DNA of 64,000 bases from UBA668 sp041918155 (GTDB lineage: Bacteria > Actinomycetota > Acidimicrobiia > Acidimicrobiales > Ilumatobacteraceae). How positions within the stretch are numbered: position 1 is the stretch's first letter; each line of letters opens with the position of its first letter. Shown here in pieces: positions 42,792 through 50,361 of this stretch. The position numbers and the translations under genes were made by a program. Under the pieces are notes generated by a model, which was not told where the DNA came from, searched no databases, and was given only the letters and a program-made list of their open reading frames with translations. The stretch covers positions 5,925 to 69,924 of the forward strand of contig JAYRWH010000014.1 of NCBI GenBank assembly GCA_041918155.1, in the 5' to 3' direction.

Positions 42792-43358
42792 TCACGTGCA
42801 CTCGATCGAGTCCTCGCGACCCAAGGACGCCTGCGGTGGCCCACCGTCGAACGGCGACTCGTCGTCGAGATCGAGTGGCTTGAACTCGGGGCCATCGCCG
42901 ACAGCAAACGCGATCTCCTCGTAATCGTCGGCCGCAGCGACCACGACGCCTGGGAAGCCGTCGACGTCAGCGTCGGCGACGACCTCGTGGCTGACGGCGA
43001 TGACCATGATGCCGTCCGCATCGGGGCCGTCGTCGGCATCGTGCTGATGCGACCGGCGGGGCCCCTCGCTGCGCTCGGCGGACTGGCCGGTGGCAACGTC
43101 GCGCGGGCTCTTGATGTGATCGACGTCATCGAGCCCGGTGAGCTTCGCCGCGATGCTCTGTGTGCCAGCGGCGCTCGATTGTCCGAACGAGGTGCCATTG
43201 CCCTGGAGCGCACCGACCGAGGCATCGGGACCCTCCCGCTCGGGCACCTCGCTCGACGATGCCTCGACCGCGATCTCGATCTTCGGGGTGGCCGACGCGG
43301 CGGCGCGGCTGCGGGTGATGTCGTCCGACGAATTGTCGTGGTGGTCTCGGCGTGCCAT
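42792..43358 (-). CDS. Acidic island protein with DDIT motif (2)
   Basis: A 188-aa acidic protein that begins MARRDHHDNSSDDITRSRA, paralogous at its N-terminus to the protein at 40840-41358. A GLDDVDHIKSP segment may be a degenerate DDTD repeat. ATG at 43358 follows AGGAGG. A palindrome copy lies 68-86 bp upstream. It leads a unit with the 57-aa gene and the methyltransferase. Function unknown. Confidence 0.75.
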   Translation of the reverse strand: MARRDHHDNSSDDITRSRAAASATPKIEIAVEASSSEVPEREGPDASVGALQGNGTSFGQSSAAGTQSIAAKLTGLDDVDHIKSPRDVATGQSAERSEGPRRSHQHDADDGPDADGIMVIAVSHEVVADADVDGFPGVVVAAADDYEEIAFAVGDGPEFKPLDLDDESPFDGGPPQASLGREDSIECT

Positions 43359-43425
43359 TGGTGCTGTCCTCCTGGTCGTGATTGTGAACGTCCTCGAATG
43401 GTGGCCTGACGGCCCACCTTCGCGC

Positions 43426-43444
43426 ATCGGGTGAACACCCGATT
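43426..43444 (-). promoter_or_regulatory. Island palindrome, copy C
   Basis: ATCGGGTGAACACCCGATT, a perfect 18-bp inverted repeat around AA plus one base, identical to copy D. It ends 4 bp from the stop of the upstream gene and precedes the gene at 42792-43358. Confidence 0.75.
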
Positions 43445-43448
43445 CCCG

Positions 43449-43991
43449 TCACAGGTTGAGGTCGTCGAGTCCTTCGACCTCGACACCCACGGGCTGGGCG
43501 GAGGACCCGTCATCGGCGACACCGAGAAGACCGCCACCCATGTTGTTGCTGTAGATCGAGTCGCCACCCAACGCGTGGACGATGTCGGTGTCGTCGAACA
43601 CGACGGCCGTTCCACCATCGAACGGCTCGGCCGCGACGACCTCGGACCGATTCAACTCCGGGTTCTTGTTGTTGAGCATCTGGACGCGGGGCTGCAAGCG
43701 CCCTTCATCCCCGGCCTGGTGGTTCGAGAGGTGGGTCTCGTCGTTCTCCACCTCGATGTCGTGGCCGCGGCCAGCGCCGTCGTCGACCCCCCAGAGGATC
43801 TCCCCCGTGGAGGTGTCGATCAGCGTCGATGACTCGTCGACGACATGCACGATGTCGGTGTCGTCCAGCACCGCTGCGCGGTCGCTGTCGTCATCGGCGA
43901 GCGGCGTCGACTTGTCGATGCGCTTGCGGAACGGTCGTGGCCGGGCGATGTCGTCGCCGTCGAAACTGCTGGTGTTCAGTCCAAAGCTCAT
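43449..43991 (-). CDS. Acidic island protein with two DDTDIVH repeats
   Basis: A 180-aa acidic protein. It has the island motif near the start (GDDIARPRPFRKR), then two internal repeats of about 30 residues beginning VLDDTDIVH and VFDDTDIVH and each ending in an L-x-G-V-x-DD segment. The C-terminus is GVEVEGLDDLNL. It follows the 116-aa gene by 7 bp and shares its promoter. No family was recognised. Confidence 0.75.
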   Translation of the reverse strand: MSFGLNTSSFDGDDIARPRPFRKRIDKSTPLADDDSDRAAVLDDTDIVHVVDESSTLIDTSTGEILWGVDDGAGRGHDIEVENDETHLSNHQAGDEGRLQPRVQMLNNKNPELNRSEVVAAEPFDGGTAVVFDDTDIVHALGGDSIYSNNMGGGLLGVADDGSSAQPVGVEVEGLDDLNL

Positions 43992-43998
43992 GGTCAGC

Positions 43999-44349
43999 TC
44001 AATCCTCGAGATCGTCGGTGTCGGGTCCGTCCACCAGGGCTTCGAATTCCTGACAGTTCTTGTTCATCACCCCGAGCGCGGCGTGGTCGCGCAACTCGGG
44101 CAGGCCGTACTCCTCGATCTCAGCGATGTTCTCGAACTCCCAACCCCCGTCCCGATCGGCCACAGCGTCGTGCACGAACCTGAGCGCCCTGGCGCCGAGG
44201 TCATGGGCATCCGGCGCCGCGTCCAGGCTCGGGGTCACGGTGGTGTCGAGCGGCCCCGACTGACGTTCCGCGCGGCTGAGCATGATGTCGTCATCGAGAT
44301 GGCCAGCCACCTGGTCGATGCCGAGCTCCTTCGGGTTGTACTGGGTCAC
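43999..44349 (-). CDS. Acidic island protein with DDI motif (116 aa)
   Basis: A 116-aa protein that starts with GTG at 44349 and reads TQYNPKELGIDQVAGHLDDD, then IMLSRAERQ, so it keeps the motif in the form DDDIMLSR. The end is VDGPDTDDLED. It is the first gene after palindrome copy D and is co-transcribed with the 180-aa protein. AAGGAGGCAGG lies just before the start. Function unknown. Confidence 0.72.
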   Translation of the reverse strand: MTQYNPKELGIDQVAGHLDDDIMLSRAERQSGPLDTTVTPSLDAAPDAHDLGARALRFVHDAVADRDGGWEFENIAEIEEYGLPELRDHAALGVMNKNCQEFEALVDGPDTDDLED

Positions 44350-44403
44350 TGGCCTGCCTCCTTGGGCTCACTACGAACCATGCCAGCCGGCGGCCCCTGG
44401 CAC

Positions 44404-44422
44404 ATCGGGTGAACACCCGATT
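44404..44422 (-). promoter_or_regulatory. Island palindrome, copy D
   Basis: ATCGGGTGAACACCCGATT, identical to copy C, 55-73 bp before the GTG at 44349. A CATGGT -10-like box (44377-44382) lies 21 bp after the palindrome, which would centre the site near -43, a typical activator position. Confidence 0.75.
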
Positions 44423-44436
44423 GTGGCACGAAATGG

Positions 44437-44471
44437 AAGGGCCCAGTCCCGGGATCCGGGACTGGGCCTTT
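44437..44471 (-). terminator. Terminator of fusA
   Basis: Inverted repeat GGCCCAGTCCC / GGGACTGGGCC with flanking A/T pairs and a 7-nt loop; on the minus strand it follows fusA and is trailed by TTCCATTT. It insulates fusA from the island. Confidence 0.85.
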
Positions 44472-44511
44472 CCAGAAGCCTTGTCGGGAAGAAGCCCTTC
44501 CCCGAAGCCGA

Positions 44512-46611
44512 TTACTCGCCGCGGACGCGCTTGATGATCTCGGCCGACACGTTGCCGGGCACCTCTTGGTACACCGCGAACTGCATCGTGTAGGTGGCGC
44601 GACCCTGGGTGCGGCTGCGCAGGTCGGTGGAGTAGCCGAACATCTCCGACAGCGGCACCTGGGCGCGGATGACCTGGGCGTTGCCCTGGGCCTCCATGCC
44701 CTCGATGCGGCCACGGCGGCTGCTGAGGTCGCCCATCACGTCGCCCATGTAGTCCTCGGGGGTGACGACCTCGACGGACATGATCGGCTCGAGGATGACC
44801 GGCTTGGCCATCTCGGCGGCCTTCTTGAACGCCATCTGGCCGGCGATCTTGAACGCCATTTCCGACGAGTCGACGTCGTGGTACTGACCGTCGACCAGGC
44901 TGGCCTTCACGTCGACCGTGGGGTAGCCGGCGAGCACACCCGAGTCCAGCGCCATCTGCATGCCCTGGTTGGTCGGGTTGATGTACTCACGCGGGATGCG
45001 GCCGCCGCTGATCTTGTCCACGAACTCGTAGCCCTTGCCCGGATTCGGCTCGAGCGTGATCTTCACCACTGCGAACTGGCCGGAACCGCCGGACTGCTTG
45101 ATGTGGCGATACTCGACGGACTCGACCGTCTTGGTGATCGTCTCGCGGTAGGCCACCTGCGGCTTGCCGACCGTGGCGACCACGCCGAACTCGCGCATCA
45201 TACGGTCGACGAGGATCTCGAGGTGCAGCTCGCCCATGCCGGAGATGACGGTCTGGCCGGTCTCCTCATCGGTGCGGACACGGAACGTCGGGTCTTCGTC
45301 GGACAACGACTTGAGCGCCTTGCCCAGCCTGTCGGAGTCGTCCTTGGTCTTGGGCTCGATCGCCACGTGGATCACGGGCTCGGGGAAGATCATGCGCTCG
45401 AGGATGATCGCGTGGCTGCGATCGCACAGGGTGTCGCCCGTGGTGGTGTCCTTGAAGCCGAGGCCGGCAACGATGTCACCGGCCATGGCCACGTCGAGGT
45501 CTTCACGCTGGTTGGCGTGCATCAGCAGGATGCGGCCGAGGCGCTCTTTGCGCTCCTTGGTGGAGTTGTAGACCTCGTCGCCCTTGTTGATCTGGCCCGA
45601 ATAGACACGGAAGTAGGTGAGCTTGCCGAACGGGTCGGCCACGATCTTGAAGGCCAGCGCGGCGAACGGCTCGGACTCGGACGGCTTGCGGGTGAGGATC
45701 TCTTCCTCGTGGTGCGGCTTCACACCCTGGGTGGGCGGGATGTCGAGCGGGCTCGGCAGGAAGTCGATGACCGCGTCGAGCATCGGCTGCACGCCCTTGT
45801 TCTTGAACGCCGAGCCGCACAGGATCGGCACGAAGTCGAACGCCAACGTGCCCTTTCGAATGGCACGCTTGACCTCGGCCTCGGTGAGCGACTCGCCGGC
45901 GAGGTACTTCTCCATCACTTCGTCGTCGCTGGTGGCGATCGTCTCGAGCAGCGCTTCGCGGTACTCGGCGGCCTGATCGGCCATGTCGGCGGGGATGTCG
46001 AGTTCGTCCCATTTGGCGCCGAGCTCCTCGTCGTGCCAAATGAGGGCCTTCATCTTCACCAGGTCGATGAGACCGGCGAATGGCTTGTTGCTCTCCGGGC
46101 CACCGGAGCCGACGGGAAGGTGCAGAATCGCCGGGGTGGCCTGCAGGCGGGTCTTCACCATCTCGACCGTGCGATAGAAGTCGGCGCCGATGCGATCCAT
46201 CTTGTTGACGAAGCACATGCGCGGCACCTTGTACTTGTTGGCCTGGCGCCACACCGTCTCGGTCTGCGGCTCGACGCCGGCCACCGAGTCGAACACCGTG
46301 ACCGCACCGTCGAGTACGCGCAGCGAACGCTCGACCTCGATGGTGAAGTCGACGTGGCCGGGGGTGTCGATGATGTTGATGCGGTGGTTGTTCCAGATGC
46401 ACGTGGTGGCGGCCGACGTGATGGTGATACCACGCTCCTGCTCCTGGGCCATGTGGTCCATGGTCGCGGCGCCGTCGTGCACTTCACCGATCTTGTAGCT
46501 CTTGCCGGTGTAGTAGAGGATGCGCTCGGTCGTCGTGGTCTTGCCCGCATCGATGTGGGCCATGATGCCGATGTTGCGGGTGCGCTCCAGGGGGTACTCG
46601 CGCTTGGCCAT
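44512..46611 (-). CDS. fusA: Elongation factor G
   Basis: A 699-aa translocation GTPase. G motifs: AHIDAGKTTTTERIL (G1), DTPGHVDFTIEVE (G3) and VNKMDRIGADF (G4); the C-terminal domains contain GMGELHLEILVDRMMREF and RRGRIEGMEAQGNAQ. ATG at 46611 (MAKREYPLERTRNIG) is the conserved start; a longer in-frame reading is not needed. It stands alone: rpsL and rpsG are not upstream in the window and tuf is 14 kb downstream. Confidence 0.98.
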   Translation of the reverse strand: MAKREYPLERTRNIGIMAHIDAGKTTTTERILYYTGKSYKIGEVHDGAATMDHMAQEQERGITITSAATTCIWNNHRINIIDTPGHVDFTIEVERSLRVLDGAVTVFDSVAGVEPQTETVWRQANKYKVPRMCFVNKMDRIGADFYRTVEMVKTRLQATPAILHLPVGSGGPESNKPFAGLIDLVKMKALIWHDEELGAKWDELDIPADMADQAAEYREALLETIATSDDEVMEKYLAGESLTEAEVKRAIRKGTLAFDFVPILCGSAFKNKGVQPMLDAVIDFLPSPLDIPPTQGVKPHHEEEILTRKPSESEPFAALAFKIVADPFGKLTYFRVYSGQINKGDEVYNSTKERKERLGRILLMHANQREDLDVAMAGDIVAGLGFKDTTTGDTLCDRSHAIILERMIFPEPVIHVAIEPKTKDDSDRLGKALKSLSDEDPTFRVRTDEETGQTVISGMGELHLEILVDRMMREFGVVATVGKPQVAYRETITKTVESVEYRHIKQSGGSGQFAVVKITLEPNPGKGYEFVDKISGGRIPREYINPTNQGMQMALDSGVLAGYPTVDVKASLVDGQYHDVDSSEMAFKIAGQMAFKKAAEMAKPVILEPIMSVEVVTPEDYMGDVMGDLSSRRGRIEGMEAQGNAQVIRAQVPLSEMFGYSTDLRSRTQGRATYTMQFAVYQEVPGNVSAEIIKRVRGE

Positions 46612-46692
46612 CTTCGTGTCTCTCTGCTCTCGTGCGACGTGCTGCGATCGGTGGGCGCGCAACGGCCGGAACAGCCGCTGGCACGGCTGACA

Positions 46693-46698
46693 ATGCTA
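46693..46698 (-). promoter_or_regulatory. Probable -10 box of fusA
   Basis: TAGCAT on the minus strand inside TAGCATTG, the same octamer as the infA -10 region. It predicts a leader of about 75 nt. The -35 is not clear. The rest of 46612-46772 holds no gene. Confidence 0.45.
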
Positions 46699-46772
46699 TC
46701 GGCATACCCCCGCCAACGGCACTGCCGAGCCGCGCTGGCCCGACCGGGCTCGATATGCGGCTGAGATGCGAC

Positions 46773-48329
46773 TCAGCAGGGCGAAGCGGGCGTGGTGAAC
46801 GACGTGGGCTGATTGATGCTGCGGCTGCCGTCCTGCATCACCGCCGTGACGCGGAACACCAACGTGACACTGGGTCCCTGCCCGGCCACGGACATGGCGG
46901 TGACCGCGGCAGAGGTGAGCGGGGCAACGGGCGTCCAGGTGCCGTCTGGGTTCTGGAACTCGACGTCGTACTGCACGAGACCGGGGAGATCACCAGGCCA
47001 GTCGGCCACCCAACTCCACCCGGACCCGGCCCCATCCGCGGGACACAACGGGGAGAACGACACCAGCGGAGCGGCGAGCCCGTCGGCCATGAGCCCCGCA
47101 GTCGTGGTGCCCGTGCCGCCGGTGGCGGCGGTCGTGCCAGAGCCGTCGGAGCCGCCCGAGTCGTCGCTACGGTTCTGCATGATGGCGAACGCTGCGCCGA
47201 GGGTCGCGGCAACGAGGCACAGGCTCAGCACGAGGGTGATGGTGAGCCCCCGCGAGCGGCCGCCGCCGGGTGCCTTCTGCTTCACCGGCTTTGGGGCCGG
47301 GGCCCCTTGACCGGCCGAGGCGGCCATCTGCGACAGCTCGGTGAGCGAAGTGGGCGGAGCCGGCGGCGGCTCGCCGGCACGGGCCACAAACGGCGCCGGA
47401 ACCGTGGTCGGCTCCATCTGCTGCCTCGGCTGCCTCGGCTGCATCGCCTGCATCGACTGCATCGGCTGGAGCGTCCGCACCGGGGGCACCGGCTGGATCT
47501 GGGGGGTGGCGGCGACCTCGGCGGCGACTTCGGCGGCGACCTCCGCGGCGACTTCGGCGGCGCCGGGCTGCTCCGTCGCTTGGCGCAAGATGTCCATCGC
47601 TTCGCGCTGGCGCACCACCTCCTCCGCCGCGGCCTCGCCGGCGGCGGCACTGGCGGCGGTGGCCGCAACGGCCGTCGGCGGCGTGACGCCAGGGATGGGG
47701 ATCCACGGTGTGATCGTCGCCGCGGCCTCGGCCTGCGGAGCGGCAACCTGGGTGCGGGGCACGGAACCGGGGTTGAACACGAGCGTCAGCGCGCGTTCGG
47801 TGATCTCGGTGATCTTGTGCGGGGGCAGCATCGAGTGCGCAGCACGGATGATGACCCGCTCGAGGTACTCGACGGCCGTGACGTACACCCCGTCGATCTG
47901 CTGCGGCGCCGCGGCGGAGAGGATGCCGCCGTGGAACCCGATGACCGGTACCACCCCGATGCCCACCACGGCACCGAGGCGGTCGGCAGTGGCCTTGGCG
48001 GCGTCGATCTCGGCTTTCAACGAGCGATCACCGGCGAACAGCATCCCGTCGCGGGCGGTCAGCGCTTCGTTGAACCGACGGGTGATGACGACGAACGCGC
48101 CACCCGGGCCGACGATGAGGTGATCGATGTTGCCCTGCTGCCCCTCGAGCTTGAGGTCGTGGAGGATGGCATGCGCCGTCGACAGCTGATTGAGATGGGC
48201 CGCGGTCGTGCGCTCGTCGGCCGCGACACTGTCGAGCCACTGCGCCTCGGCCACGAGGCGAGTCGCGACATTGCGACGTTGATCGGCGTGGTGCGCCGCA
48301 CTTCCTCCAGCTACTCCGGCTTCGATCAC
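46773..48329 (-). CDS. NERD-like domain membrane protein
   Basis: A 518-aa protein. The N-terminal 200 residues resemble a NERD (nuclease-related) domain: QGNIDHLIVGPGGAFVVITR and LKAEIDAAKATADRLG. A long low-complexity middle contains AAEV repeats and a Met/Gln/Pro-rich stretch (MQSMQAMQPRQPRQQ). A transmembrane helix (about 360-385, LVLSLCLVAATLGAAFAIM) leads to an extracytoplasmic domain with a fibronectin III-like look. Orientation would place the NERD domain inside the cell. Role unknown; DNA processing is only a family-level suggestion. Confidence 0.7.
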   Translation of the reverse strand: MIEAGVAGGSAAHHADQRRNVATRLVAEAQWLDSVAADERTTAAHLNQLSTAHAILHDLKLEGQQGNIDHLIVGPGGAFVVITRRFNEALTARDGMLFAGDRSLKAEIDAAKATADRLGAVVGIGVVPVIGFHGGILSAAAPQQIDGVYVTAVEYLERVIIRAAHSMLPPHKITEITERALTLVFNPGSVPRTQVAAPQAEAAATITPWIPIPGVTPPTAVAATAASAAAGEAAAEEVVRQREAMDILRQATEQPGAAEVAAEVAAEVAAEVAATPQIQPVPPVRTLQPMQSMQAMQPRQPRQQMEPTTVPAPFVARAGEPPPAPPTSLTELSQMAASAGQGAPAPKPVKQKAPGGGRSRGLTITLVLSLCLVAATLGAAFAIMQNRSDDSGGSDGSGTTAATGGTGTTTAGLMADGLAAPLVSFSPLCPADGAGSGWSWVADWPGDLPGLVQYDVEFQNPDGTWTPVAPLTSAAVTAMSVAGQGPSVTLVFRVTAVMQDGSRSINQPTSFTTPASPC

Positions 48330-48405
48330 GACGCCACGCTAATCGACCGGCCGGCCGCATACCCTGCACACGTGTTCGTCATGGGGCGCGGCTGCCGGCG
48401 AGCGT

Positions 48406-49161
48406 TCAGACCCAACCGCCCGCATACGCCACGAACTGCCCCGTCGTGAACCCGCTGCTGCCGTCGAGGAAGGGCATGCAGAATGCGGCGCACTCCTCCA
48501 TCGTGCCGAGGCGGCGCATCGGCACACCGGCCTCGATCTTCGCCCGCACCTCAGGGTCGTCGGCACCCGTGGCCCGGCGGAATTCGGGGAAGTCCATGTA
48601 GTTCGTGCCCAGGGCGTTCACCTGCACCCCGCTGCCCGCGACCTCCGCGGCGACGTTCTTCACCAGCATCGTCGCCCCGGCGCGGGCAGCCGAGTAGAGC
48701 GGTGCGCCCGGCGTGGGGCGGGCACCCGCGGCGCTCGTGAGCACCAGCACCTGCCCGTCGCCCTGTTCCACCATCACCGGCACGACGGCGCGTAGGAAGT
48801 GGTAGGGCGCCTCCAGGCACCCCGATACGGCGGCCTGCAGGTCGGCGAGCGAGGATGACATGAAGCGACCGGTGATGATCCGCCCGCTGAACGCGACGGC
48901 GGAATCGATGCGGCCGAAGCGGGCAACCGCCGCTTCCACGAGTCGCGCCGCCGACTCGGGCCGGGAAAGATCGCGCACACCGGTGACGACCTCTACCGCG
49001 GCGCCGAGCGCGGCGAGCTCGTCGACGAGGCCGTCGGCCGGGTCGCCCACGACCAGGTCGTGGCCGCGAGCCGCGAGCAGGCGGGCGATGGCCGGGCCGA
49101 CGTAGAAGGCCGTGTCGGCGACGAGTGCGATACGTCGTGCCGTGGATGAGGTGGGCGTCAT
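48406..49161 (-). CDS. Halohydrin dehalogenase-like enzyme (atypical SDR fold)
   Basis: A 251-aa protein with a short-chain dehydrogenase fold but the catalytic set Ser143-Tyr156-Arg160 instead of Ser-Tyr-Lys, in the spacing S-x12-Y-x3-R that defines halohydrin dehalogenases. The Gly-rich NAD motif is replaced by ADTAFYVG, which fits the anion/nucleophile-site pattern x5-[FY]-x-G (the usual first Thr is Ala). YSAARAGA, ALGTNYMD and MRRLGT also match HheC-type enzymes. These convert vicinal haloalcohols to epoxides without cofactor. It lies 24 bp after a serine hydrolase gene on the same strand. An ordinary SDR is unlikely because the Lys and nucleotide motif are lost. Confidence 0.82.
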   Translation of the reverse strand: MTPTSSTARRIALVADTAFYVGPAIARLLAARGHDLVVGDPADGLVDELAALGAAVEVVTGVRDLSRPESAARLVEAAVARFGRIDSAVAFSGRIITGRFMSSSLADLQAAVSGCLEAPYHFLRAVVPVMVEQGDGQVLVLTSAAGARPTPGAPLYSAARAGATMLVKNVAAEVAGSGVQVNALGTNYMDFPEFRRATGADDPEVRAKIEAGVPMRRLGTMEECAAFCMPFLDGSSGFTTGQFVAYAGGWV

Positions 49162-49185
49162 CGGCTCATCTCACCACACCGACGG

Positions 49186-50292
49186 TCAGGCGCGCGCCTC
49201 CGCGAGCGCGAGGAGAAGCGCCGCGTCGAAGTCGCTCTCGGCGGCGGTGACATCGTTCGCCGCATCGCCCTGGCGGGAGAGAACGAGCCCGAGGCTCGGT
49301 ACCACGTAGATCTTCTGGTCCTGGGCACCGAGCGCTGCCACCAGATCCGCGGGAGCGCCCTTGTCCCCGAGGTGGCCCTTGCCGATCAGCCACCACAGGT
49401 AGCCGTAGTCGGCCTTCTGGGCGATCGGGGTCCAGGCCTCGGCGAACCACCCCAGGTCGGTGATCTGATCGCCCGCCCACATCCCGTTACGCATTGCGAA
49501 CAGGGCATAGCGGGCCATCTGACGGGCAGTGAGGTCGAGGCCCCACAGCGTGTCGCCGACCGCATCCATGCTCACTGGCCCGCCGGGCCGGGGCGCCCAC
49601 GCGGCCGGGTTGTCGAGCCCGATCGAGGCGAACAGCCACTCCTGGCTGAGTGTGTTGATGTCCGTGCCCGCTCCAGCCTCGAGCACGCGGCGCAGCTTCT
49701 GATACGCCTCGGTGTTGTACCGCCACAGAGTGCCCGGCGCGGCAACGACCTCCAGCGTGTTCGGGTTGAGCCCGCTGGTCATCGTCATGAGGTGGCGGAT
49801 CGTGATCGCCCCCTCCTGAGCCGGGGCGGCGTTCGTCCAGCCGGCGTCAAGGTAGCCGGACACTGGGTCGTCGAGGCCGAGCAGGCCCTTGTCTCGGGCC
49901 AGGCTGACGAGCGTGGAGCTGATGCTCTTCTGACAGGAAGCGATGTCGCGGGTGGTGTCGGCCGTGGCGCCCTTCCAGTACTGCTCGGCAACGATGCGCC
50001 CCTGGTGCAGGATCACCAGCGACTGGCTCTTGGCCCCGCCGACAAGGTCGACCACGGCGGCCAGGCCCTCCTCGGTGAGCCCCGCGTCGGCCGCTGTCGT
50101 GGTGACCCATTCATTCCCTGCGGGTGGGAAGTAGGCGGCTTCGGCGACCGGTGCGGTCGTGGTCACCGGCGAGATGCCCGTCGTCGGCCGGCTCTTCACC
50201 GTCGAATCGCTGCACGCGGCGACGCCGGCCGCGGCCACCGACGCAAGCCCGGCGAGCACGACCCGCCGGGAGATCTCTGAGTCCGCTGACAT
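49186..50292 (-). CDS. Beta-lactamase-fold serine hydrolase, exported lipoprotein
   Basis: A 368-aa class C beta-lactamase/DD-peptidase-fold hydrolase. The N-terminus has a twin-arginine-like SRRVVLAGLASVAAAGVAAC with lipobox GVAAC (Cys at about residue 26). The SxxK nucleophile is in DIASCQKSISS, and YNTEAYQ gives the Tyr motif. The ATG at 50292 gives the signal peptide. Such proteins act as esterases or peptidases. The substrate is unknown. It probably shares a transcript with the halohydrin dehalogenase gene. Confidence 0.85.
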   Translation of the reverse strand: MSADSEISRRVVLAGLASVAAAGVAACSDSTVKSRPTTGISPVTTTAPVAEAAYFPPAGNEWVTTTAADAGLTEEGLAAVVDLVGGAKSQSLVILHQGRIVAEQYWKGATADTTRDIASCQKSISSTLVSLARDKGLLGLDDPVSGYLDAGWTNAAPAQEGAITIRHLMTMTSGLNPNTLEVVAAPGTLWRYNTEAYQKLRRVLEAGAGTDINTLSQEWLFASIGLDNPAAWAPRPGGPVSMDAVGDTLWGLDLTARQMARYALFAMRNGMWAGDQITDLGWFAEAWTPIAQKADYGYLWWLIGKGHLGDKGAPADLVAALGAQDQKIYVVPSLGLVLSRQGDAANDVTAAESDFDAALLLALAEARA

Positions 50293-50361
50293 GTCCGGAT
50301 CGTACGCGTCACACGTCCCGACTGTTGAAGATTGCGCTACCAAGGGCATGATGGAAGCCAC

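Noticed and set aside
42560..43358. A single gene broken by frameshift (188-aa frame and the LDDLNL frame)
   Set aside because: The 3' ORF has its own copy of the N-terminal island motif and its own ATG, so two separate genes fit better.
48406..49161. Ordinary NAD(P)-dependent short-chain dehydrogenase
   Set aside because: The catalytic Lys is Arg and the Gly-rich nucleotide motif is missing, while spacing and flanking motifs fit halohydrin dehalogenases.
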